This document shows, piece by piece, positions 23,711-33,607 of a stretch of 64,000 nt of DNA (position 1 is the stretch's first letter; every line of letters begins with the position of its first letter). This stretch comes from Acanthococcus lagerstroemiae (Eukaryota; Arthropoda; Insecta; Hemiptera; Eriococcidae): NCBI GenBank assembly GCA_031841125.1, contig CM063113.1, positions 41,136,197-41,200,196 on the forward strand, in the 5' to 3' direction. A program made the translations under genes and the position numbers. The notes beneath the pieces were generated by a model. It searched no databases. It saw only the letters and a list, made by a program, of their open reading frames with translations, and had not been told where the DNA came from.

Positions 23711-24907
23711 TATAGACGAGTATGCGCATACGCCATTTTGGTTCGTGGAGGAATGTAAACAAATGAATTGGTGTGTGGTTTTCATATACATTCCTGAAGA
23801 TAATAAGAACAATTTCGTTTATGAGTTGGAACTACAATTAAGTTGAAATGGTTGGTTGTTCTGCCGTTAATTGCAAAAACCAGAGTTCATAAGGGTATCG
23901 ACTGTTTCGATTCCCAGCGGATGATACTCGGAAGAAAGCGTGGATCCAAAATTGTCGCCGCAATCACTGGAAACCGACCAGCACGAGCAGATTGTGTGAA
24001 GTAAGTGTATTTTATTTGACTGAAAATAAACGCGTAAATTTGTATTCCAACATTCCCCTGTATTACTTCTAGACTCATTTCGAAAAATAAGGTAAGAAAT
24101 GGTTATAAGTTTTCATCACAAAATTTTTGGATTGTCGAACTATAAATTACATTTTTCTACCAACAATAATTTTTATTGCTTATTGCAAAGTTGTAAATAT
24201 CCGGAGTAAGTTGTCGACTACTTCATCTCTTCTCCTCAGTTTTCATTTTTCTTGTTGAAGGCGGATTCGTTCCTTCCACTCTTTTTCAAGAGCAAGGCAC
24301 AGCTCACTTGTACTGGGAAACTAAACAATAAATAGATAAGTTTGCACAAGTTGATTTCACAGGAATAGGTTTGCAAATATTAATTCTAGAAAACTCATTG
24401 ACACCCATACGCCACGAGTATGTAGAAGTGCACTACTATTTCATGTATCATTAATTTTTACATGGAAGTATATTACATGTATTGAGGACATTGGGTACCA
24501 ACTTGCCAGATTTAATGAATTCTTCAATCTCATCAAAGTATGCAAGTACTAGAAATTTATGGACTTGAATTACGTGAACTTACCCATTTTTACAAGCACA
24601 GAGAGCTAGAGCCTTAAGAGAGGTTGGCCAAGTCCGTACCCCATCATACAGAATTATTGATGTTAATGAATAAAACAAGGTACCTTCGAGCTACTGCTTG
24701 TAGTCTTCCTATGCGGCTGATCGTCTCTTAATGACATGGACTCTTCCATTTCAATAGATACAACGTTTTCTGGCTTCCGCGTCTTTCTCAACAGAAACAA
24801 ACCTTCCGCATAGAAAATAAGGGGAAATAACTAAAATATTAGAAGATAACCACTATCAGTAATTCGGCCGCGAACCAAAATGGCGTATGCGTCTACCTGT
24901 GTTTATA
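23711..24907 (+). mobile_element. P-type transposon remnant with THAP zinc-finger exon
   Basis: The ends share an inverted repeat with core GCATACGCCATTTTGGTTCG (left about 23,725-23,748, right about 24,872-24,892). From 23,848 a THAP domain is read: CSAVNC near the start, YRLFRFPADDTRKKAWIQNC, then donor GTAAGT at about 23,993 and acceptor TAG at 24,072, joining CE to THF to complete the C-x-x-H end. The zinc ligands C2CH are present, but a TAA stop sits after CKNQSS. THAP domains bind DNA at the N-terminus of P-element transposases. The rest of the transposase was not found. Confidence 0.7.
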
Positions 24908-26547
24908 GGTGCTCTACTATAGCTGCTTAGCTTCAAATCTGTGTCGAGAACTTCGAGCCATGATCGAATTCAACGTCGGAGTTGAGTTAACTTGTCCACA
25001 ACTAATTATCTGTGAAAATGAGCGCATTTACAGTTCTGCATATCTATCACCCTGGCTTATCAGTTCTTTCCGGCAATTTTCGCTGTCAACCTGAAAATGC
25101 GAAAGAAAACTGTTAAATGTAAGTATAAAAGAAATATATAGGTGATTTAAAAATAAAAATTATATTTGCGAGTCTCAAATGAGAATTCTTAGGAATCTCT
25201 TTCTTTTCCTCATCCGTGGTCATTCGGAATTTTTTTAGTTATTTTGAATTTCTAACATCGGACATGGTTTTTTTTCTATTATTTCTAGTTTATATGAAAA
25301 CGGGGCCAAATTGTTAAAGTTACTATCCTTACATTATAAGTAAAATGCCTTATGGTCAAGTCACATAAGCTGTACCAAATTTCGTGATGAAAGTTACTGT
25401 AGATTATAAGAAAATTTTCTCATTATTATAAGTTAAGTGCCTTATTATTTCATAGTTTAAATAGAAATACAAATAATACAATCGTTATATATATGAACTT
25501 ACTTTTATGTATTCTCATTGAAGAAGTCATCATTATTCTTCTGCAGGAAACTTTTCATAATGATTGACCGCAGTGCAAGAAATTCCATCGAAAGGTTGGC
25601 CACGGATAAGGAAATTCCATCAACGTGGCCAAATAATGTTGGCCACGGATAAAGAAGTTCCATCAACGTGGCCAGTATTATCAGCCACGTTGATGGAAAT
25701 TCCATCAACGTGGTCAATGAATCTTCAAAACGTTGCCCCTCCTCCCCCCTTCAGTATGACCACAGCTCAATGCCACCTTTTAATTCAAGGACAAGTACAA
25801 TGGTGATTCCAATGAAAAAAAATTCAAATTGCTCAATTTTTTTGGAAAAAATTAAAAGTTTAAACTGTTGCACTTTTCAGAGAATTACCCACATATAAGA
25901 TTATGACGCCGTTTGCTTGAACGTAAGTTTCTTTGAATCATGACACTGTTCTTTTGAGCTCAGTTATTCTTGTCAGGCACTTTATTTACCATGTCAGTTT
26001 CTTGACAGTCCTAAGTCTGTTGAAAGTGAGGAGAAGAGTTTCCTCTGCTCATTAGTGGGCAAGCCTGATTTGTACAATATCTACCCTGTTTTACATGGTA
26101 CAGTATCAATTGTACTATAGAACACTTTTTTTTTAAATTTTCCGAATTCAATTTAGACTGCCCGAATACGTTATTCAGATAGGTCAATAGGTCTGTTTCG
26201 TAACATTTTTTATGCTACTTCGAATGGGCTTTTTAAACATTTTTCAACATGTGTGGTTCTGGAGTTATGAGCAATGAGCAAATATCGAAATTTTGTTCCA
26301 TCGTACAACGATCTCCCTACTTCTGAAAACTTGTGGGGTAAATACCTGATATGTAGTTGAAGGATCTTTTCCCCATGCTCACCAAGTCCAAAATTTCAAT
26401 TTTGAATTGAAGATACCATCTATTTGAAAAAAGGTCAAGCCATCGATATACACCGTGTTTGGTGAAATGCGTTTATGGTACCAAGAGCTCGCGATTCAGG
26501 TTTGATCAGATCGGACTTTCAATGTCTTCAGCTCGTTATTACTATCA
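24908..26547. other. No gene seen; short ATCAACGTGGCC repeats
   Basis: This is AT-rich DNA with no recognisable frame. Between 25,580 and 25,715 a ~30-bp unit with TTCCATCAACGTGGCCA recurs about four times. One is inverted (GGCCACGGATAA and CCACGTTGATGGAA), so the patch can fold. A related word also stands at about 23,430. Confidence 0.5.
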
Positions 26548-26555
26548 TCAGTGTT

Positions 26556-27668
26556 CAGGCGCGTACGCAGGATTTCAGCAAGGGAGGGGTTGACAAAACT
26601 TGGGAAACGAAATACTGTAATTTTTAAGGTGACAACACTCTGGTGTTATTTGAAGCATAAAAAATGTGTATACTGTAGTAGAGGTAATCAGTCATGAAAA
26701 AAATCGGTAACGTGAATTGATAAGAAATTTCTTTAGATACTACAAATTAATTTTCAGTCAACAACTTAATTCTACGAGGTACAGAAAACAAAAAGAAATT
26801 TCTTTAGATAGGTACTACAAATTAATTTTCAGTCAACAACTTAATTCTACGAGGTACAGAAAAAAAAAGCGAATTATCTCTTCATTACTAACTTCTATAT
26901 CCCTATGAATATTTAGCAAGGCTAGACCATTTAATCTCCCTTCACTCATTGTACTTCTTAAGTATTTAAGTATGTGCGAAGGCGTCTGAGAGTAGAAAAC
27001 GATCTTTCATTGGTAGCCGTGGTTACAGGTAAAGCTGCTAGCACTCGAAGCAGAGTGTGAATATTTGGAAATGCTTCGGTCCAAAGCTTCAAAAGCATTC
27101 CTGGGATACGATAATGGAGTTATTTCTAGTCTTTTTAGCCACTAATCTCGTGTTCATTCAACCACGTTTCTTGATTATCACTAGGTAGAATTGAAGCATA
27201 ACTTCCGAATAATTTGGTACAAGCTTCACGATCAGCTGTGTCATAGCGTGAAAAAAGGCAGTTAAAATTTTTCAACACATTTCGGTCACACAACGAAAAC
27301 GAGATAATTGATGAGTGGCGCGGGTGGTGGGCGGAAGCTTTCGTTAAATCGATCGAAATCACTTTTTATGTGAGAAGGTAACTTCTAGGAAATCTTAGCA
27401 ATTTTGTTATTTTAATTTTTTCGCTAAATGACTTCGTTCTCGACTTATTCTCTGAGATAACTCAGTTAACATTGAAATAGGAAAATCGTCCTGATCCCGT
27501 TTTCAATTTTGCCAATTGTAACGCTTCTAGCGGATGACCAGCCCGAATTGGTATGTGTTCTGATAATACTTGAGGTTATTGCATTATGCCTCAAAATATC
27601 ATTTTTTCCCTTCTCTCGTTTTTTTTTTGGCCTATGGGGGGACCCCTTCCCTCGTGCGTACGCCCCTG
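26556..27668 (-). mobile_element. hAT transposon remnant with perfect 8-bp target duplications
   Basis: The element starts CAGGCGCGTACGCA and ends with the inverted CAGGGGCGTACGCA. It is flanked by TCAGTGTT on both sides (26548-26555 and 27669-27676), the 8-bp duplication expected for hAT insertion. On the minus strand at about 27,070-26,890 lies a hAT dimerisation domain: LAALPVTTATNERSFSTLRR, then a frameshift and GLALLNIHRDIE. A minus-strand frame at 27,362-27,135 may be further transposase. At 1,113 bp it is internally deleted and inactive. It includes a ~78-bp direct duplication (26,720-26,788 and 26,799-26,862). Confidence 0.9.
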
Positions 27669-27676
27669 TCAGTGTT

Positions 27677-28039
27677 TTTTTTTTTTAATATCAGAACGAG
27701 AAATAGGGTAGCCAAATTGAGATAGACAAAGGAAAAGTAATTGATTGCAATGAACGATTTTTTGGAAATCGTTGGGAATAATCTTCCGATTACCCACGAA
27801 AAAATTACCCCCTTATCTGGCTTGCTAATTTTCGTAGGAAAGTTTGAACCCCCTCAAAAAGTATTATTCCTGAAAATTATAAAAATATTTACATTGCCAA
27901 AAAAATTTTCAAACGAAAATTTCTTCCCAGGGTTTTCAGGATTGCCAAAGTCTTTTTCGAAAACCTATTAACTCTGTACAATATTTGTAATACTTATAAT
28001 TATTTCCATGAACACCCTTGAATCATCATTTGGAAACCT
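27677..28039. other. No gene seen
   Basis: AT-rich DNA between the hAT element and the left edge of duplicated block A. One 76-codon frame (27,741-27,971) has no recognisable motif. Confidence 0.4.
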
Positions 28040-29323
28040 TTTATTTTGAATGACAAACAGACAGGTTGGAATTCTTCTGTATTAGTCCCCTATTTACGCC
28101 CTGCTTAGGTACCTAGCTCAGTTGTCCAGGAAAAGTGTATACATACATATGATGTTAGAAACTGATTCAGCGACCGTGGAAATCTAATATTGGATACTCG
28201 TATTATATTTTGGGCATTTTGATCTTCAGTCACCACCCCCTAATTCCAAACATTGTGATATTTGTAAGACGGAAACTTCATTTTACAGTTAGTTATAACG
28301 TTCTCAATGAAGACACAAGATGAAGCGGGCGAGTATTTTGAAAATTTTTTACGGTCAGCTAGCAGTCTACTTTGACAAAATGAGAAGGAATGCTATTTTT
28401 CAAGCGACTAAGGTACACAGTTCATGAGAGGTCATTTTGTAGAAGTTATGAATAAGAGAGACTGAATCAACGAGGGCCCGAGTCTTCCTCATACACAAGA
28501 ATCGAATAGTGTTCCCGGAAGATTCCAGAAGACTTCAAAGTAAAATTTCTGCTTACATGCTTGAAACTTATATAAAACATAAGCTTATAGCTACTCTGGT
28601 AACTCCTGATATGTCATCCACATCATATTTTACAGATTGTTCTTTTTGAGCCTCAACTCGACCTCCAAATGCCTTAGTTTTTAGAACAGAGTCACGTTTA
28701 TGTCAAAATTGAGTTCAGCTTCCTTCCTTCCCCGGTATCATAATTTTCAACTGACAGTCCAGCTGATACTGAAATTGAATTATGTTATCTCCAATGCCTT
28801 AAATTTGATTTTTTATTCTACACAAGCTCGAAAAGAGAGCATGGCGAAAGTTCTTTCTCAAGTCGTTGAAACACAAAAACGCACTTACTATTTCATGATC
28901 AGCAGTATCAAAGGGCTGGAACAAGGGGATGAAAAAATTGTCAGGCATGGCTTGGTGGTCAGGAAGCTTGACTTGGAAAATTCATCCCTCTATTTCTCTC
29001 AAAAGCGGGTGAAATGAGGAAAGATATCAAAAACTGTCATTTCCTCCATAAGGCATTTGTTAATGTGTGGACTAAATAGGATTATTTGACATCGTCCCCT
29101 GATAACTTTTGGGGGCAGATACAAAAAAGGTACCGATGATGAACTTTATGCAAAATCCTGTGTCGAACGATTTCTGTTGAAAACTTTATCTATAAATCTA
29201 TTTTCAACAAAGACCCATATTCGTGAGCGAATGAAGGTGGTGACTCTTATGTGTATTCGGGAAATACTTCAAAAACAATCTTTTATGGCAGCTAATTCAT
29301 TGGAATTTCCTAACATGACTGAC

Positions 29324-29405
29324 CTAAATGTTCTGTAGATTTTTTTGCGATTTTTGTAGGTATGTACCTACTTGGTGAGTTTTGGAAATATACCTTTCAA
29401 CCGAC
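29324..29405 (-). other. Replaced C-terminus of ankyrin protein A
   Basis: Compared with copies B and C, ~440 bp are missing just downstream of this gene. The missing part corresponds to about 54,507-54,947 in B. The frame of A runs across the junction into former 3' flank, so its last ~27 residues (from ERYISKTHQV on) have no counterpart in C, which ends in a different ~25-residue tail. Confidence 0.75.
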
Positions 29406-32400
29406 ATACGCGTGCTCACTTTGATTTGAAGTTGCTCATGTCTATCGCAATATCCAAGAGGCTGCAGAACTCTCCTGCCGTGAAAATGGTCACCTTGTAT
29501 CGCGCTGTAATTACCAACACCTACAATGTTAATCGCATTCTGATCGAACCTTCGTGCTATGAGCTGTTCAGGAGTCAGGAGCGAATCGTGCATCGGTTGT
29601 CGATACTTGTTTCCCGTCAAGCGCCTCACGCCGACGTCGAGTAGAATCAAAACGCCATCCAAAATCGATTCGCTGATCTCTGGCAACGGCACTGAAGCGG
29701 TTCCCCCTACAGGTAGCCGAAACTGGGCAATGGAACTCGTGAGCCAGCGAACCACACTGGTAATCAACGAAGCCGGCCTGCCAGCCGAACTTGTGGCATC
29801 AGAGTCCTCCTTTTGCAGGCCCCTCAGCTCTAAGCTACGGCGTTTACGACTTTTACCAGCCATCACAAGGTAACTGACCACATCCAGCTTGAAACTGAGA
29901 ATAGCTTCAGTCAGCGGCGTGTTGCCTCTGTTGTTTTTAACGTCGACATTGGCTCTTTTTTGATTGACCAGGTACTTGACAATGTCCAAGTGACCGTTCA
30001 TAGCGGCCTTGTGCATGATGGTATTACCGCTATTCTCTTTCAGATTGATATCGGCGTGCTGTTCATCTACCAGGTACTTGATGACGTTCAAGTGGCCGCC
30101 TGTGTCCGCCAATATTATTGGCGTATAATCCTTGGTATTCCTGGCATTCACGTCGAATTGTTTGCTCTCTACCAAGTACTTGACTATGTCCAGGTGGCCG
30201 TTCATGGCAGCATAGTGGAGGGCGTTGTTGCCGTCATTGTCTTTTGCCTTAAAATCAGTGTGCTTCTCGTCTAGGTACTTAACCACATTCAGGTGGCCGT
30301 AGTTCACGGCAAGAGCCAGAGCCGTATAGTTGTCCCACTTCCACACATTGATGTCAACCCATTTTTCCTCCACTAGGTACTTGATGACGCTCAAGTGGCC
30401 GTTTTTTATCGCCCATATTGTTGGCGTAATGCCCTTGATATTCCTGGCGTTCACGTCGAATTTTTTGCTCTCTATCAAGTACTTGACTATGTCCAAGTGG
30501 CCGTTCATGGCAGCATAGTGGAGGGCGGTGTTGCCGTCATTGTCTTTTGCCTTAAAATCAGCGTGCTTCTCGTCTAGGTACTTAACCACATTTAGATGGC
30601 CGTAGTTGGCGGCAAAAGTCAGAGCCGTTAAGTTGTACCACTTCCACACATTGATGTCAACCCCTTTTTCCTCCACCAGGTACTTGATGACGTTCAAGTG
30701 GCCGCCTGTGACCGCCCATATTGTTGGCGTAGTGCCCTTGATATTCATGGCGTTCACATCGAATCGTTTGCGCTCTACCAAGTACTTAACTGTGTCCAGG
30801 TGGCCGTTCATGGCGGCATAGTGGAGGGCGTTGTTGCAGTCATGGTCTTTTGCCATAAAATCAGCGTGCTTCAAGTCTAGGTACTTAACCACATTTAGGT
30901 GGCCGTGGGAGGCGGCAGAAATCAGAGCCGTTAAGTTGTCCTTGTTCCACACATTGATGTCACCCCATTTTTCTTCCACCAGGTACTTGATGACGTTCAA
31001 GTGGCCGCTTGTGGCCGCCCATATTATTGGCGTCGTTCCCTTGATATTCCTGGCGTTCACGTCGAATTGTTTGCTCTCTACCAAGTACTTGACTATGTCC
31101 AGGTGGCCATTCCTGGCCGCATAGTGGAGAGCGTTGTTGCCGTTAATATCTTTCGCCCTAAAATCAGCGTGTCTCTCGTCTAGATACTTAACCACATTTA
31201 GGTGGCCGTGGGAGGCGGCGAAAATCAGAGCCGTTATGTTGTCCTTGTTCCGCACATTGATGTCAACCCCCTTTTCCTCCACCAAGTACTTGATTACGTT
31301 TAAGTGGCCGTATAGGGCCGCGCATATTATTGGCATATAGTCGTCGATATTGCTGGCATTCGCGTCAAATTGTTTGATTTCTACCAAGTACTTGACTATC
31401 TCCAAGTGGCCCTTTGCGGTCGCTAAATGGAGGGCGTTGTTACCGTAATTGTCTTTTACCTTGAAATCAGCGTGCCTCTCATCTAGATACTTAACCATAT
31501 TTAGGTGGCCGTACTTGGCGGCAAAAATCAGAGCCGAGCCGTTGTCTTTGTTCCGCACATTGATGTCAGCCCCTTTTTCCTCCACCAGGTACTTGATGAC
31601 GTTCCAGTGGCCGCTTTTGACCGCCCATATTGTTGGCGTATTGTCGTTGATATTCCTGGCGTTCACGTCGAATTGTTTGCTCTCTACCAAGTACTTGACT
31701 ATGTCCAGGTGGCCATTCCTGGCCGCATAGTGGAGGGCGTTGTCGCCGTCATTGTCTTTTGCCTTAAAATCAGCGTGCATCTCGTCTAGGTACTTAACCA
31801 CATTTAGGTGGCCGTGGGAGGCGGCGCCAATCAGAGCCGTGTAGTTGTCTTTGATCCGCGCATTGATGTCAACTCCTTTTTCCTCCACCAGGTACTCGAT
31901 GACGTTCAAGTGACCGTTTGTAGCCGCCCATATTGTTGGCGTATAGTCCTTGATATTCCTGGCGTTCACGTCGAATTGTTTGCTCTCTACCAAGTACTTG
32001 ACTATGTCCAGTTGGCCATTCCTGGCCGCATAGTGGAGGGCGTTGTCGCCGTCATTGTCTTTTGCCTTAAAATCAGCGTGTATCTCGTCTAGGTACTTAA
32101 CCACATTTAGGTGGCCGTGGGAGGCGGCGCCAATCAGAGCCGTGTAGTTGTCTTTGATCCGCGCATTGATGTCAACCCCTTTTTCCTCCACCAGGTACTT
32201 GATGACGTTCAAGTGACCATTTCTGGCCGCCCATATTATTGGCGTATAGTCCTTGATATTCCTGGCGTTCACGTCGAATTGTTTGCTCTCTACCAAGTAC
32301 TTGACTATGTCCAGGTGGCCGTTCATGGCCGCGTAGTGGAGGGCGTTGTCGCCGTCATTGTCTTTTGCCTTAAAATCAGCGTGCATCTCGTCTAGGTACT

Positions 32401-33607
32401 TAACTACATTTAGGTGGCCGTGGGAGGTGGCGCCAATCAGAGCCGTGTAGTTGTCTTTGATCCGCACATTGATGTCAACCCCGTTTTCCTCCACCAGGTA
32501 CTTGATGACGTTTAAGTGGCCGTTTGTGGCCGCCCATATTGTTGGCGTATAGTCCTTGATATTCCTGGCGTTCACGTCGAATTGTTTGCTCTCTACCAAG
32601 TACTTGACTATGTCCAGGTGGCCGTTCATGGCAGCATTGTGGAGGGCGTTGTTGCCATAATTGTTTTTTGCCTTACAATCAGCGTGCCTCTCGTCTAGGT
32701 ACTTAACCACATTGAGGTGGCCGAAAAATGCTGCCAAGTTTAGCGGCGTGTCGCCTGCGTCGTTCTGCACGTTAACGTTTAACTTTTTCTCGTCTACAAG
32801 GTACTCGACCATGTTTAGTTTACCGTTTTCTGCTGCCTGGTGCAGAGCCGTTTCCCCTCCGGCCTCTTTCTCGTTGACGGCGACTTCCCTCTCGTCGACA
32901 AGGTACTTGACCACGTGTACGTGCCCATTGTAGGCGGCCAGAAACAAAGGGCTCTTGGCGGCAGCATTCTTTGAATTCTCATTTTGGCATTTCTCTTCTA
33001 CAAGGTATTTGATGATGCCCAGGTAGCCGCTTGCAGCGGCCGTGAATATGTCACCGTTGTAACGCACCTTCTTCTCGTCGATGAGGTAGGCGATCACGTT
33101 GGAGTGGCCGTTGAGGGCGGCGAAGTGAAACGGCATATAGCCTTCGTTGTTACCGCTGCGAAAGTCGACGCCTTTTTCGACCAGATACTTGAATACGTCT
33201 AGTCGGCCATGGAATGCGGACCAGTGGAGAGCGGTGTAGCCTTCCTTATCCTTGACGGTGATGTCTGCGCCGTGATTTACCAGTGTTTGGATCAGCTTGA
33301 GATCGGCTTTATTACCATCCGCGGCCCAGAGCAGAGGTGTGTAACCCCATCTCGTGTCTTTGTGATTTACGTCGGCGCCCTTGCTGATAAGGTACTCGAC
33401 CATAATGGATTGGCCGCTCTCTGCGGCCTGGCTGAGAGGTGTTTCACCATCGGGAAGCTGCTCATTGACGCTAACATGCATCTCTTCAACAAAATGTTTG
33501 ACCGCCGTCAAGTCACCTTTTCTGACCGCTTCGAATATGTTTTTCCACTGATCTATGACAGCTTGCCTCTTGAATCTGAGGTGTGGTTGGCGAACGTCAA
33601 GGTAATT
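29324..33607 (-). CDS. Giant ankyrin-repeat protein A, latrotoxin-like architecture, main exon
   Basis: This is a 1,427-codon open exon plus stop. There is no ATG at its start: the frame stays open to a splice acceptor (TTACAG, complement of 33608-33613), so an upstream first exon must exist; I could not find it. Exon residues 1-32 include LRFKR, a furin-type R-x-K-R site. About eight diverse ankyrin repeats follow, then nine copies of a 101-residue module of three repeats (HADFKAKDNDGNNALHYAAM / DVNARNIKDYTPIIWAA / VDINVRNKDNYTALIFAA types), ~36 repeats in all. After SRKRRS (about 29,840) comes a ~170-residue tail with KYRQPMHDSLLTPEQLIARR. There are no membrane segments. The order pro-site, ankyrins, basic cleavage site, C-terminal domain recalls latrotoxins and endosymbiont latrotoxin-CTD proteins, an inference. 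Unlike spider latrotoxins, it lacks a large helical N-terminal domain in this exon. An unsecreted ankyrin scaffold is the alternative. Confidence 0.85.
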   Translation of the reverse strand, partial: NYLDVRQPHLRFKRQAVIDQWKNIFEAVRKGDLTAVKHFVEEMHVSVNEQLPDGETPLSQAAESGQSIMVEYLISKGADVNHKDTRWGYTPLLWAADGNKADLKLIQTLVNHGADITVKDKEGYTALHWSAFHGRLDVFKYLVEKGVDFRSGNNEGYMPFHFAALNGHSNVIAYLIDEKKVRYNGDIFTAAASGYLGIIKYLVEEKCQNENSKNAAAKSPLFLAAYNGHVHVVKYLVDEREVAVNEKEAGGETALHQAAENGKLNMVEYLVDEKKLNVNVQNDAGDTPLNLAAFFGHLNVVKYLDERHADCKAKNNYGNNALHNAAMNGHLDIVKYLVESKQFDVNARNIKDYTPTIWAATNGHLNVIKYLVEENGVDINVRIKDNYTALIGATSHGHLNVVKYLDEMHADFKAKDNDGDNALHYAAMNGHLDIVKYLVESKQFDVNARNIKDYTPIIWAARNGHLNVIKYLVEEKGVDINARIKDNYTALIGAASHGHLNVVKYLDEIHADFKAKDNDGDNALHYAARNGQLDIVKYLVESKQFDVNARNIKDYTPTIWAATNGHLNVIEYLVEEKGVDINARIKDNYTALIGAASHGHLNVVKYLDEMHADFKAKDNDGDNALHYAARNGHLDIVKYLVESKQFDVNARNINDNTPTIWAVKSGHWNVIKYLVEEKGADINVRNKDNGSALIFAAKYGHLNMVKYLDERHADFKVKDNYGNNALHLATAKGHLEIVKYLVEIKQFDANASNIDDYMPIICAALYGHLNVIKYLVEEKGVDINVRNKDNITALIFAASHGHLNVVKYLDERHADFRAKDINGNNALHYAARNGHLDIVKYLVESKQFDVNARNIKGTTPIIWAATSGHLNVIKYLVEEKWGDINVWNKDNLTALISAASHGHLNVVKYLDLKHADFMAKDHDCNNALHYAAMNGHLDTVKYLVERKRFDVNAMNIKGTTPTIWAVTGGHLNVIKYLVEEKGVDINVWKWYNLTALTFAANYGHLNVVKYLDEKHADFKAKDNDGNTALHYAAMNGHLDIVKYLIESKKFDVNARNIKGITPTIWAIKNGHLSVIKYLVEEKWVDINVWKWDNYTALALAVNYGHLNVVKYLDEKHTDFKAKDNDGNNALHYAAMNGHLDIVKYLVESKQFDVNARNTKDYTPIILADTGGHLNVIKYLVDEQHADINLKENSGNTIMHKAAMNGHLDIVKYLVNQKRANVDVKNNRGNTPLTEAILSFKLDVVSYLVMAGKSRKRRSLELRGLQKEDSDATSSAGRPASLITSVVRWLTSSIAQFRLPVGGTASVPLPEISESILDGVLILLDVGVRRLTGNKYRQPMHDSLLTPEQLIARRFDQNAINIVGVGNYSAIQGDHFHGRRVLQPLGYCDRHEQLQIKVSTRMSVERYISKTHQVGTYLQKSQKNLQNI

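Noticed and set aside
28700..29017. 105-codon plus-strand frame downstream of ankyrin gene A
   Set aside because: The same stretch in block B (53,801-53,995) is cut by a 4-nt difference, so the frame is not maintained.
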